Source of the DNA: Eunapius fragilis
Taxonomy: Eukaryota; Porifera; Demospongiae; Spongillida; Spongillidae
Assembly: GCA_963681505.1 (NCBI GenBank)
Contig: OY811985.1
Location: 2,528,713 to 2,592,712, forward strand
Length of the DNA: 64,000 nt
Reading direction: 5' to 3'
In this document: one piece after another, positions 1 to 11,636 of the stretch
How the letters are laid out: each line of letters begins with the position of its first letter
How positions within the stretch are numbered: position 1 is the stretch's first letter
Notes under the pieces: model-generated
Databases searched by the model: none
What the model saw: only the letters and a program-made list of their open reading frames with translations
Told to the model about the DNA's origin: nothing
Translations under genes and position numbers: made by a program

Positions 1-912
1 AGCGATTCAGCATTCGCTTTGGAGCATACATGTACGAGTCAATTTGAACAGCCTGAATTTCAGCATATTACAAGCAGAACTGCTTTGGAGCTGGATATTG
101 ATAAAGACCAGAATATATCATTACAAGTAATAAGTGCACCTGCTATAAGCTATAAGTCACATTTCTCAGGCCTAGCATCAGATGAAATTTGTCTTAACAG
201 TATTTTACCAACAGAATTTGATGTGAAAGAACAATTGGTGCATGGTGCACATGATTTAATGAGCGAAAACGAATTTTCAGATGGCAGCTCTAGCAAAGCG
301 AGTAGCTCCAGTGAACTTGTATCAATTTCCTGTGATGGTATTTCAACCAGAAGAATCACAAATGCAAAAAATGATGTTGATTGTGAATTTATCTGTGCAC
401 TGACTCCAGCAATCAATGTTGCTAATGCATCTTCCACTCTTTTGTGTAGGCCTACCCTTGGTGAAGTACCTGTGGAGGAGCCAATAGATACTTTCAATGT
501 GCTTGGACATAGAACTATTGCATCTTGTACTTATGCATTGGACTGTATGGCTGCTTTACTAGGTAGTGGTGATACGTTGTGCAAAGAGGATGTTTCTCCA
601 AATCCAAGGCTGCAAGATGATAAGTCGAGCAAGGACGCCACATCTGCTGACGATGGCAGCCCACACAGTTTGCCTGAAACTACAAACAGCAGCACTGCAG
701 AAGATCATAGTGTGGGTAGAGAGCAAGATTTGAAGAGTCAGCTTCAAAGCACAGAAAAGCTGGGTGAAGGTATTAGCCCTGGAACACTGAAAAGAAGTGG
801 AACCTTTACAAAGCTGTTGAACTTGAAGGATGGTGATATTATTATCTCTGAGAGTGCCATTGTAGGGCGTACAAGCACCACAAGTGATGTGCAATCATCA
901 ACAACTACATGA
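1..912 (+). CDS. 3' end of an unrecognised Ser/Thr-rich acidic protein (partial)
   Basis: The reading frame is open from the first base of the window (frame 1) to a TGA at 910-912, so this is the C-terminal ~303 residues of a longer protein, probably its last exon. It is rich in Ser, Thr, Asp and Glu. It has no predicted membrane segment and looks mostly disordered. A basic phospho-acceptor-like stretch, LKRSGTF, lies about 40 residues from the end. I recognise no domain and propose no function. Codon use is mixed, with no repeat structure, which favours real coding over chance. An A/T-rich stretch with a T run follows the stop. Confidence 0.6.
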   Translation, partial: SDSAFALEHTCTSQFEQPEFQHITSRTALELDIDKDQNISLQVISAPAISYKSHFSGLASDEICLNSILPTEFDVKEQLVHGAHDLMSENEFSDGSSSKASSSSELVSISCDGISTRRITNAKNDVDCEFICALTPAINVANASSTLLCRPTLGEVPVEEPIDTFNVLGHRTIASCTYALDCMAALLGSGDTLCKEDVSPNPRLQDDKSSKDATSADDGSPHSLPETTNSSTAEDHSVGREQDLKSQLQSTEKLGEGISPGTLKRSGTFTKLLNLKDGDIIISESAIVGRTSTTSDVQSSTTT

Positions 913-1575
913 CTATCTCATCTTGACGTATGGCATATACTCTTTTTTTTTAATTTCTTTATTATACATTTTATTATAGCTAGAGACTTGAAAATTCCTG
1001 ATCATAGGAATACATGTAGTTGAAAGTGAAAAATTTCATTTGCATACATCTCTCTTGACCAATTGAAGTGCTGAATTATCGTATTATTATTTGACAACAT
1101 GATCATGAAGTGCTAGGTACATTTTAACAGTGCACAACACTCGCAGGAAATTGACGCGTGTGATTTTATAGATGCATATTAAAACTTGTGTAAGAACTAT
1201 TCAATCAGGTGATTTTACATACAATATACATGCATCTGTATACGAAATCAGGGGTTGATTCGGGGTCTTTTTTTTTTCTTATTTCTTCCATTTGTAGTTT
1301 AGCGATCACGAGTACACGGCCCTAACACCACTATGCCCTGGCTTTATTTATGTGCATCTGCAGAAAACACCCAGAGTAGGAATTATCAGGAATTACTTAC
1401 CCTTGTCACCTCAAAATGCGATGGTAGATAATAGAATACCGCAGTACCCAACTACAGTCACCATAGCTAGGCGATGGGATAAAATATAGTTTTCATGCAC
1501 ACATTTTTTGGGCTGGGGAAGAGAGCAATTAATGACGTAAAAATAATAATAATTAATTTTACTATAAAACTAAAG
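913..1575. other. Intergenic stretch between partial gene and GPCR
   Basis: A/T-rich sequence with T runs and no convincing reading frame or repeat. It should contain the 3' UTR of the upstream gene and the promoter of the receptor; I see no clear TATA box. Confidence 0.5.
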
Positions 1576-2652
1576 ATGAACAACTCAACCAACTGCAGCA
1601 CAGTCAAAGAAAACAGGACTATCCTCATAATTGGCGGTTCCATTGGAGGGGTCTCCGTATTGATCTGCTTACTCCCAATATTCCTGGTTTTCTCACTGAG
1701 GCTGTACCGTCAGTTTACCTACCGCGTGGCGCTCTACCAAGTCATAGCAGCGTTGATGTACGAGTGCGCACTGGTGCTGAGCTCCTTCACCCCCCTATCG
1801 AATGGAGGCTACTACAACAGGCCGTCCGAGCTCACACACTACCCACTGTGTGAGTTCACTGGCTTTGTTCTTCAGTTCCTCTTTTGGATCAAGCTGCTCT
1901 TCGTCTCCTTCATAGTCATACATTTGTTCACCTTTGCTGTCATGTACAAGAATATTAAAAAGGTGGAGGTGGGCTTCATTATATTCTCTGTGCTGGTATC
2001 ACTTGCTGTGGCCATGATTCCTTTCCTGACACACACGTATGGACTGGCCGGTACCTGGTGCTGGATAACCAGCTGGAGAGATAACTGTCCATCGGATGTT
2101 CTCCTGGTAGGGCTGGTTGAACAATTTGCTCTCTACTACGGTCCAGGAATATGTCTACTATCTATCGACTCTGTCTTGGCAATCATATTAGTTATTATAA
2201 TGCTGGTCAGGCTTTACCAGAAAGGAGCAAATGGGATTGAGAGTGGTCTTAAGCATCACCAGCTGAAGGCTCTCAAGCAAATGGCGCCCCTATTGACTTA
2301 TTCAATTGCATTTCTACTGCTTCTGTTGCCTGGCTTTGCCAACAGGGTGTATGGGGCAACCCCACACCGACCAATAGCTGACCTCACACTGTCCAGTTTA
2401 GTTTGCATTGCATCGTGGGGCTGGGTAGCTGGATTAACCCTTCTGGTTCACATCATTTTAATGATATGGTCCAAAAGAAAATGGAAATCGAACTCAAGGG
2501 ATATGGTTATTAATAATTATGGAACTACAGACGCAGTCACAGCAAATGTTGGGCACAATTCTGTGGTCTCTTTCACTGCTACCTTAAGCACATACTATTC
2601 ACTGCAAAATGAAAGTGAAGTTGATGACAAGAAGTTTTCCTTTGTTGAGTGA
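1576..2652 (+). CDS. Seven-transmembrane receptor, WCW-type orphan GPCR
   Basis: A single-exon gene of 358 residues. I chose the ATG at 1576, not the in-frame ATG at 1495, because the protein then starts with a short Asn/Thr-rich extracellular tail holding N-glycosylation sites (NNST, NCST, NRT). Hydrophobic segments lie near residues 16-41, 49-71, 92-122, 131-151, 176-212, 234-253 and 270-298. Cys92 at the top of TM3 and the Cys of WCW (161-163) in the second extracellular loop could form the usual disulfide. The second loop with WCWI resembles the cAMP-receptor/GPR157-like group. No DRY or NPxxY motif is seen. The C-tail is Ser/Thr-rich. It shares RLYRQ, RVALYQV and KQMAPLL with the receptor at 61427-62347. 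Ligand unknown. Confidence 0.88.
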   Translation: MNNSTNCSTVKENRTILIIGGSIGGVSVLICLLPIFLVFSLRLYRQFTYRVALYQVIAALMYECALVLSSFTPLSNGGYYNRPSELTHYPLCEFTGFVLQFLFWIKLLFVSFIVIHLFTFAVMYKNIKKVEVGFIIFSVLVSLAVAMIPFLTHTYGLAGTWCWITSWRDNCPSDVLLVGLVEQFALYYGPGICLLSIDSVLAIILVIIMLVRLYQKGANGIESGLKHHQLKALKQMAPLLTYSIAFLLLLLPGFANRVYGATPHRPIADLTLSSLVCIASWGWVAGLTLLVHIILMIWSKRKWKSNSRDMVINNYGTTDAVTANVGHNSVVSFTATLSTYYSLQNESEVDDKKFSFVE

Positions 2653-3395
2653 TGGACTGCACAGGTTTGATGTTGATAGATGGTAAATTTAAACTCTGTA
2701 CTGAAGCGCATGACAATAGACTAGTTGTGTAAACGTCTATACAATCCATTGATTTGATTGGGATGCACTTTTAAAAGAAACTTGCCCTCTGAACTGATGA
2801 TGACTGTAAAATTAAGCAGAGCATATAGCTACAAGAAATGTGTAATCTAAGATGTGCATAGTGACAAGGAAGCAATTTTTCAGAAACTGTAAAAAAAATT
2901 CTCTTACTGCATGGACAGAAGAAACACTTAATTTGAACGGGCTCCTTGTTCAGTGTCATAAGCACTTTGTAGTGTTATATGTCTTGGTTCATATCAGATG
3001 TATTCATATCTCAGATGTACTTTTAAAATCCGCGTGTGCGGGCCATATCAGTGCGGCTTTTTGTATGTGGCAGGTACCGGCATACCCTCGTTCTCGACTG
3101 ATATGAACAAACTTGACAATGCTCCGCTGTGTAGAGTCGTGTCGCTCCATAATACAATCATATCTGCATGATGCCCATTCAAAGTGGGGATATAGGTTGG
3201 TCAGAAAGCTTTGAAACAGGCCAACCAGCTTTTAATCAGCCAAAGTGAATCAGTCCATAACTTTAACAGCAGAGATCATATAAATTTATACTAGACCGTA
3301 CTACAGAAACGTTTAATACTGCATTCCCAGTTCCTAAAATGTTGCTCATTTTAGTGACATGTGACATGTTGGCTTAATGCATGCATATATATGTA
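2653..3395. other. Intergenic, no gene seen
   Basis: A/T-rich DNA downstream of the receptor. Short open frames here lack any family signal. Confidence 0.5.
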
Positions 3396-3624
3396 ACAGT
3401 GTCCAGCAAAATCACCCTTGTGATACAAATTTTCCAAGACAAGCAAAAGAAAAGTAACGCTCGTGAAATGTACGGCTAATTATAAATTCAGTGTCTAATA
3501 ACTTTATGATGGATAGTCCAATTTAGAATGTGTAGGGACCATTTGATAGAAGCTCTTTGGAGTTCACGGAAAATCGAAAACTTGAAAAACTACCCAGAAG
3601 GGTGATATTGTTGGGCACTGTCCC
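3396..3624. mobile_element. Small fold-back MITE, GGGACAGTGTCC family
   Basis: The left end reads ACAGTGTCCAGCAAAATC and the right end is its imperfect reverse complement, finishing at GCACTGTCCC. The element lies next to a TA run. Its interior (AAGCAAAAGAAAAGTAACGC, then TAATTATAAATTCAGTG) matches the MITE at 19348-19598, so it is a dispersed family. No coding capacity. The ends are shared with the large elements at 6689-11359 and 19629-23237. Confidence 0.8.
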
Positions 3625-3810
3625 ATATATATATAATATTATGGATATAAATCTATTTGCATCCACTGAACTCTAGTGCACACTGCGCGTATACATATAT
3701 AATTATATACATACATGCTGTGCATGTGCAGAGGTGTTTACACTTCACTTGCAGCTCTGTATTATTTAATGCTAATGAACCGTGGTCCACATTCTGTATA
3801 TATAGACTTG

Positions 3811-4038
3811 GGATTGAGGCAGCGAAAAGGGACCTAATGCATATTATTAAAAATTTCCAGGAAGGAGCATCAAACTTCAAAGTTGATGCTTGCAATAATC
3901 AGGCCACTGTAACTTCATGATGGACAGACTAGTTTCCAGTGCGTAAGAAAGAAGTTATAGAGGACAAGAGTGGTGAATATGAAACAATTTGAAAACTTGG
4001 AAAAAAATGTTCTAGGTCCCTTTTTGCTGCCTTGATCC
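3811..4038. mobile_element. Second short inverted-repeat element
   Basis: The ends GGATTGAGGCAGCGAAAAGG and, inverted, GGATCAAGGCAGCAAAAAGG, are followed on both sides by GACCTA. The interior (TGATGGACAGACTAGTTT) is distantly like the interior of the element at 3396-3624. The flanks share ACTTG, a possible 5-bp target duplication, but this is weak. Confidence 0.55.
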
Positions 4039-6688
4039 TACTTGTATATGATAAAATGTACATAGTAAGATATAGTTGCTAAGTTCACTAATAGGAAAGT
4101 TGTTTCAAGATCAGCTCGTGCAGGCAGTATATGTGCTATCTTTAAAGTTTATGGTTCAATGGTGGTCTATGGAAGTTTTGCACGAAACCATATAATATCC
4201 AATCCTCAACCCTTCTGTACCCTTTGATTAAGTGTGCTTGAAAACCCAACAAAGCTCTTCATCTTCTTGACATTGGTAAACCTTCCAAGCAGATTTCCAG
4301 CAGGCAAATGGTTGCATGAAGTGTTGCAAGAAAGACAGTCTGGTTTTAGTAATTTATAAGGATATTACAAATTTGAAAATAAATGCAGATGACCATCAAT
4401 GTATGGGGCTATTTATGGATATGACATATATGAACAGTTGCTCAAATTCTTCATAAACAATCCTTACATGGATGTCAAATTACGATAAAGATTTAAGTTT
4501 CAAGTAAGGGTAAAAGGTCATAAATCGAGATCACATTTGGTGTGTTATGCATGAACCATGACCTTATCTGGTCTTCCATGGGGGAGCAACATGATGAAGT
4601 TATGGAGTAAAGTGCTCACACCTGTTCACAGTTCAGATGCAAATAGACAATATATATCAGCAATCCCCATTCGTGTTTGGATTAGTATTAAATAGCGCAG
4701 TACTGAGTATTTGGAGTCCCAACTCAACAGGATAATAACAGAGATAATATCTGATAATGCTGCACGGCACTTGCTTCAGTACAGAGCACATGTTAAGGGA
4801 TGCGTAACGCGCGTTATTTATTTCATATACGTATGATGACATCATACTATGTGACGCCTAATGATTTATAATTTTTGTTTGAGAGTCAACAAATGGGCAG
4901 GGCGACGAATGAGCAGTGTATTCCTTTCCATGTGGCTTTATGGAGCTCGAGTGTGTGGTGCTTTTTTTGGATCGTTTTATACCCTGTATGGCAGGATATT
5001 GAACAGCACTTCGATTGGTAAGGATGCACGACCCCCACTATTTACGCCAACCTTACTACGTTTGTGTGTATAGCGTTCGAGCTTAACTCGGTACGAAAGC
5101 ATGTTGTGGGTTTTGGAAATATTATGCCATTATACCTACAGCCGATCCCTTTTGTGCCCCAGAGACCCTACTCCAGCAAAAAAAAAACCTCGTGATGTAT
5201 TTGATTTTTAAAGTTCTGAAAGTTGCGCGCTTATAAAAATCAGGCTTGCCAATGATAAATGAATTTAATTTTGTGCCTGTGAGCACAGACACTAATATCC
5301 AAAGCAACGCTATTGTGCACTCTGTCGATCTCCTCAAAACCTTCATCATAAGTCACAATATAACACTTGTATTTGGCACTGTGTTATTATGATCAGTTTT
5401 CTTGTTACCGTGCAATTAATTTGTATTAAGATTAATTTATTTTTCAGGTTAATGATTTTTGGGGAAGAGGGTGAAGAGCCCCCCCCCATCTGATACTTAA
5501 TTTGGAAACCCCCCTGAGGCTAGAGCTATCACTGCCAAATGGTGACAAAGGTGCTATTTTTTACACACAAGGTAGCTACATGGGCGCAGTATTAATTTGT
5601 GCCCAAATTCAGGCAGCGGGTGAAATGTTGAACCTAAGACCCCAAACCCCAAGGCCCCAATTCCAACATATAACTATCAGATTTTAGTGTTTGTGTTTTA
5701 CATCGCACCCCATCCAAATTTCTTCCCAGGCATGTTATACCACATTCTGAACCTTGAAATCGCTGAACCCAAGTCATACACTACTGAAATAGTTGATAGG
5801 GTAGGGTTTTTAGTCCACCTTATAAAATTGCATTTCCTTTTTATTTTATTTTTAGGGGGAGGCAGGGGGGGGGGGGGGGGGGGTTGATGTAATATTAATT
5901 TCTTTGTAGCATCTGCACACATGGGTTGCCATCGTGTGCTGCCAGATAGAGAAATCTTTTGATTGCTATTGACTCTGGTCAATTCATATAGACCCATTCA
6001 TTTAATATTATCTATAATATCCCATGCTCTTCTAAAAGGAAAGCACCTGCCTTGGCTGTATGTTTGGGATAATGGATGTAGTTGGTGGGTATTGGTTCAA
6101 CCTTTTTTGTTGTTGCCATGCTAAGTTCAGTTCTTTGAAACTAAGCTCATCACAGAATTTGGGTTTCCTATAAACATATCCCTTTTCAATTCATAATACG
6201 TGTATTAAGTTATGCCATCATGTTTTTTAATTGTATCAATCCAGAGGGTAATAAGCTACTGTGTATTGTGTTATGTATCTTCTGTAACCTCAGTGTATTT
6301 TTGGATGCCTACAATATGTACCACAGGTTCTTATTCGTGAACCTTCATCTCAAGTCTGTTCCCAGTGCACTTGTCAACTTTCAACGACTGGCTTGGTATT
6401 TGCTTGTGGTCATCTGTGTAATAGGTGGGGTCAGAAAATATTTCACACACACCCAAAGCAGAAATAAAGTTGCTCTTTATCTGTTTGAGGTATGTCCATC
6501 TATCCTATTGTTATGTTAGATTGGTGAACAATATGTGGGTTAAATATCACACCTGTTAGGGCTGTAAACATTACACATTATGTGCATTACATGACTCCAG
6601 CGAAATTAAAAGTGAAGGTAATGGAATTGTGGCTTTAATAACCACAACTGCCATAATGTGTATATACTTACATACAGTATATATATAT
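4039..6688. other. Intergenic, no gene seen
   Basis: No reading frame here has a recognisable domain. It contains a 19-base poly(G) run at 5865-5883. The final stretch before 6689 is a TA run that serves as the insertion site of the next element. Confidence 0.5.
5865..5883 (+). repeat. Poly(G) run, 19 bases
   Basis: An uninterrupted G tract, preceded by T- and G-rich sequence. It is one of eight such runs in the window. Confidence 0.95.
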
Positions 6689-7489
6689 GGGACGGTGTCC
6701 AGCAAAATCACCCTTCTGGAGTTTAAATTTTATCACTATAAAAATTGTACGTTACACAAAGCAACATATCTTCACAACAGTTTAATATTTCCTTTTCAAA
6801 TTTCGTACACTTGTTCACACATCAGTTCTCTCTGTGCAAACCAATTTTGGTGCTCTAGATATTTTCCATGCCATGGTTACAAAGGTCTCTAACCCAATGG
6901 GTTAAGATTCCACATTTCTCCAGATACGAGTGACAATAACATGTCAAATTTGGAGTGTACATAGAAGGGTCCTGTAGCTATTGATTTCTGCAGATCGTTA
7001 AGTTTTTTCTTATCCGTTACGAAGATATGGATTTTCAATGTAATTCGACATTTCGCGCCACTCACGTTAGCAACCCAATTCCCATTCTTCCAATATGCGA
7101 TTATGTAATGGTCACGCCCTTTAAATTTGAAGTTAGGTAAATGAACCCCGCTTTGATCGTTCTACGTGGTATATAAGTGATTGTACCTCGTACGCTATAT
7201 TTCAACATAAAACAGTATCGTACGTTCACATGTATCGCTTATGATGGATGCTGTGAATATTCATGGTAGTTTATATTGTGCACCCTTTTCTATATCTGCT
7301 CAGTTTGTGGCATGTACATGTAAGCATGCATGTACCATGCCTTCTAATCATGGGACCACCTTCTTCACCCTCTACACTAGTCTGGGGACCGGATGACTTG
7401 CTTGCGACAGTCAGTTATCTGGTACACAAACTGCAGTACCTTTACTCAGTATGGCATATCTCTCTAGACCATTCATATTCACTGCCTTT

Positions 7490-9185
7490 CTTTCTATCTT
7501 ACCTCCTCCTCCTCCTCCTCTCCCTCAAACTCTTCCTATCCTCCTTCATCCACCCATCCTCCTCCTCCCCTCCTCTTCTCTCCTCCTCCCCCCTCTTCCC
7601 TCCTCCTCCCCTCCTCTTCCCTCCTCTCCTCCTCTCCTCCTCCTCTTCCTCCTCCCCCCTCCTCCTCCTTCTTTTACTCCCTCTCATTTTCCCTCCTACC
7701 TTCCTTCCTATTACACCTACCCCTCCTCCTCCTCCTTTCTTTTGATTGCATCCACACCTCCCCCTCCTCCTCCTCATCCTCCTAAATCTACCTTCTACCT
7801 GTTGCATCCTCCCCCTTCTCCTTTCATTCTTCCCGTTGCACCCACCCCCACCTTCTCCTCCCCCTCCTCTACCTCCTTCTCCTCCTCTCCCTCCTCCTCT
7901 TCCTATCTTCATCCACCCATCCTCCTCCTCCCCTCCCCTCCCCTCCTCCTCTCCCCTCCTCCTTACTCCCTCTCTTTTCCCTCCTACCTTCCTTCCTATT
8001 ACACCTACCCCTCCCCCTCCTATCTTTTGATTGCATCCACACCTCCCTCTCCTCCTCATCCTCCTACTTCTACCTTCCTACCCGTTGCATCCTCCCCTCC
8101 TCCCCCTCCTCCTTCCATTCTTCCCGTTGCATCCACCCCCACCTTCTCCTCCCCCTCCTCTACCTCCTTCTCCTCTTCCTATCTTTTTTCATCCACCCAT
8201 CCTCCTCCTCCCCTCCTCCCCTCCCCCTCCTCCTCCTCCTCCTCCTATCTTCATCCACCCATCCGTCTCCCCTCCTCCTCTCCGTCTCCCTTCCTCCTCC
8301 CTCCTCCCCTCCTCCCTCCCCTCCCCTCCTCCTCCCTCCTCCCTCCTCCTCCCTCCTCCCCTCCTCCTCCCTCCTCCCCTCCTCCTCCCTCCTCCCCTCC
8401 TCCTCCCTCCTCCCCTCCTCCTCCCTCCTCCCCTCCTCCTCCCTCCTCCTCCCTCCTCCCCTCCTCCTCCCTCCTCCCCTCCTCCTCCCTCCTCCCCTCC
8501 TCCTCCCTCCTCCCCTCCTCCTCCCTCCTCCCCTCCTCCTCCTCTCCTCCTCCCCTCCTCCTCCCCTCCCCTCCCCCTCCTCCTCCTTATACTCCCTCTC
8601 ATTTTCCCTCCTACTTTCCTTTCTATTACACCTCCCCCTCCTCCCCCTCCTCCTTCCATTCTTCCCGTTGCATCCACCCCCACCTTCTCCTCCCCCTCCT
8701 CTACCTCCTTCTCTTCCTATCTTCTTTCATCCACCCATCCTCCTCCTCCCCTCCTCTCCTCCTCCTCTCCTCCCCCTCCTCCTCCCCCTCCTCCTCTTCC
8801 TCCTTCTATCTTCATCCACCCATCCGCCTCCCCTCCTCCTCTCCGTCTCCCTTCCTCCTCCCTCCTCCCCTCCTCCCTCTCCTCCCCTCCTCCTCCCTCC
8901 TCCCTCCTCCTCCTCCCTCCTCCCCTCCCCTCCTCTTACTCCCTCTCATTTTCCCTCCTACCCACATACCCCTCCCCCTCCTCCTTTCTTTTGATTGCAT
9001 CCACACCTCCTCCTCCTCATCCTGATCCTCCTACTTTTACCTTCCTACCTGTTGCATCCTCCCTCTCCTCCCCCTCCTCATCCTTCCATTCTTCCCATTG
9101 CATCCACCCCCACCTTCTCCTCCCCCTTCTCTGCCTCCTCCTCCTCCCTCTCCTCCTCCTCTTTCTACCTTCATTTCCATTGCGT
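7490..9185 (+). repeat. 1.7-kb polypyrimidine tract
   Basis: Almost pure C and T on this strand, built from CCTCCTCCC-type units broken by short islands (TTTTGATTGCATCCACAC and variants) that recur several times. The long Pro/Ser/Leu-rich open frames here are a by-product of a sequence that cannot form stop codons. Not a gene. Confidence 0.9.
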
Positions 9186-9412
9186 AAATAAATGATAAGA
9201 GACGTGTGTCGGAAGATACAATTCCCAGCTTTAAACTATTCAAGTAAGTCAATGTGTTGTAAATTTGCAAGCATTCGGAATCATTTTGGCACTTCAGCAT
9301 ATATAATGTTCTAGCAATATAACCTATCATTGGTTATTTCACAACTAAAAAGGTGACGATGCAACAACCTAGTAGGCACTGCCAACATTAGGCAGGGACA
9401 TCAGGTGTTCCT

Positions 9413-9429
9413 CCCCCCCCCCCCCCCCC
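9413..9429 (+). repeat. Poly(C) run, 17 bases
   Basis: Within the central spacer of the fold-back element. The second copy has a 19-base C run at the matching place (21248-21266), so the run is a conserved part of the element. Confidence 0.9.
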
Positions 9430-9884
9430 TCCTCTTTTTTCCCCCTCTCCTTACTTATAGTGTACTTTGTTTTTGGAAAGACCTTAGTGCTATGACATGC
9501 ACGCATGTAGTTCAAAACTACTTGTTCTAACTTCCATGTAGAGCATGTACAAGGTACTTTTGATTCTACCATGTACCATTCTACCATGCTTGCTTGTCTA
9601 TATACATGTAAACCACTGACCACCCACAATCTGTACTGATAAGGGTATAATAATTTCATAAAAGGCTTATACCAACATACATTCCCTTGTGTAGAACTCT
9701 AGAGTTCAGTTCTTGCACAGGCCCTGTATATAATCTCTTATAATAGCCTTTTTCTAGTTGCATGTAGTTTGCACATCCCAAAAAATACATTCTGCTGACT
9801 CCTAGGTGAAAAACATATATCGAGGCGAACACTTCCTTTGAAACAAAGTGGTTAATATTAAATACCCTCCCTAAAGAAGGTGGA

Positions 9885-10560
9885 AGGGGAGGAGGAGAAG
9901 GAGGGGGAGGAGGAGGAGGTAGAGGAGGGGGAGGAGGAGGTAAAGGAGGGGGAGGAGGAGGAGGTAGAGGAGGGGGAGGAGGAGGTAAAGGAGGGGGAGG
10001 AGAAGGTAGGGGGTGGATGCAACGGGAAGAATGGAAGGAGGATGAGGAGGAGGAGGGGGAGGTGTGGATGCAATCAAAAGAAAGGAGGAGGAGGGGGGTA
10101 GGTGTAATAGGAAGGTAGGTAGGAGGGAAAATGAGAGGGAGTAAAAGAAGGAGGAGGAGGAGGGGAGGAGGAGAGGAGGAGGGAAGAGGAGGGGAGGAGG
10201 ATGGGTGGATGAAGGAAGATAGGAAGAGGAGGAGGGAGAGGAGGAGAAGGAGGTAGAGGAGGGGGAGGAGAAGGTGGGGGGTGGATGCAACGGGAAGAAT
10301 GAAAGGAGGAGGGGTGGATGCAACGGGTAGGAAGGTAGAAGTAGGAGGATGAGGAGGAGGAGGGGGAGGTGTGGATGCAATCAAAAGAAAGGAGGAGGGG
10401 GCAGGTGTAATAGGAAGGAAGATAGGAGGGAAAATGAGAGGGAGTAAAAGGAGGAGAAGGAGAGGAGGAGGAGGGAAGAGGAGGGGAGGAGGAGGATGGG
10501 TGGATGAAGGAAGATAAGAAGAGGTTGAGGGAGAGGAGGAGGAGGAGGTAAGATAGAAAG
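9885..10560 (+). repeat. Polypurine arm, partner of the polypyrimidine tract
   Basis: G and A almost exclusively, made of GGAGGAGG-type units with the same islands in reverse complement (TGTGGATGCAATCAAAAG). It can pair with the 7490-9185 tract. Confidence 0.9.
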
Positions 10561-11367
10561 AAAGGCAGTGAATATGAATGGTCTATAGAGATATGCCATA
10601 CTGAGTAAAAGTACTGCAGTTTGTGTACCAGATAACTGACTGTCGCAAGCAAGTCATCTGGTCCCCAGACTAGTGTAGAGGGTGTAGAGGGTGGTCCCAT
10701 GATTAGAAGGCATGGTACATGCATGCTTACATGTACATGCCACAAACTGAGCAGATATAGAAAAGGGTGCACAATATAAACTACCATGAAATTCACAGCA
10801 TCCATCATAAGCGATACATGTGAACGTACGATACTGTTTTATGTTGAAATATAGCGTACGAGGTACAATCGCTTATATACCACGTAGAACGATCAAAGCG
10901 GGGTTCATTTACTTAACTTCAAATTTAAAGGGCGTGACCATTACATAATCGCATATTGGAAGAATGGGAATTGGGTTGCTAACGTGAGTGGCGCGAAATG
11001 TCGAATTACTTTGAAAATCCATATCTCCGTAACGGATAAGAAAAAACTTAACGATCTGCAGAAATCAATAGCTACAGGACCCTTCTATGTACACTCCAAA
11101 TTTGACATGTTATTGTCACTCGTATCTAGAGAAATGTAGAATCTTAACCCATTGGGTTAGAGACCTTTGTAACCATGGCATGGAAAATATCTAGAGCACC
11201 AAAATTGGTTTGCACAGAGAGAACTGATGTGTGAACAGGTGTACAAAATTTGAAAGAAAATAGTAAACTGTTGTGAAGATATGTTGCTTTGTGTAACGTA
11301 CAATTTTTATAGTGATAAAATTTAAACTCTAGAAGGGTGATTTTGCTGGACACCGTCCCATATACAT

Positions 11368-11636
11368 ACAAGTGATAAATACATTCTCTATACAAGAAGG
11401 TTTGTGATATATAGGAATCCAAGGCGATGGTTGTGTAAAAAGCAAGGGAACAAGGCTTCTGATTGAAATGAAATAATGAAATAGTCCTGTATTAGCAGCA
11501 TGTTGTCCTATTTAACTGTGTGTGCTAGTATAGGTCTATTTCATTATTCCATTTCAATCAGAAGCCTTGTTCCCTTGCTTTTTTGATTCCTATATACCAC
11601 CAACCTTCTCGTATAGAGAATATTCTTATCACTTGT
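11368..11636. repeat. Terminal palindrome of E1
   Basis: Two inverted arms of ~115 bp around a short centre. Outer ends are ACAAGTGATAA and its complement. Each arm carries a TTCTC...GAGAA-type signal (partly mutated in the left arm), ATATAGGAATCC, GTGTAAAAAGCAAGGGAACAAG and TATTTCATTA-type sequence. The GGAATCC variant matches the one at the hairpin end of the same element. Confidence 0.8.

Larger units (their letters stand above)
6689..11359. mobile_element. Large fold-back element with polypyrimidine/polypurine arms, copy 1
   Basis: A 4.67-kb inverted structure. The left end GGGACGGTGTCCAGCAAAAT is mirrored by the right end ATTTTGCTGGACACCGTCCC. Each arm has, from the outside in: ~800 bp of ordinary sequence including CTTATCCGTTACGAAGATAT and a GTACGTTCACATGTATCG block, then a long CT-only (left) or GA-only (right) stretch. 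A ~690-bp central spacer (about 9190-9880) has no coding potential and matches the spacer of the copy at 19629-23237. The arms are unequal because the left CT tract is about 1 kb longer. No transposase is present, so movement would need help from another element. Inserted in a TA-rich site. Confidence 0.85.

Noticed and set aside
7263..9191. Long Pro/Ser/Leu-rich open frames on the plus strand, and Gly/Arg/Glu frames opposite
   Set aside because: They lie in almost pure CT or GA sequence where stop codons cannot form. Several frames are open at once, and none has a domain.
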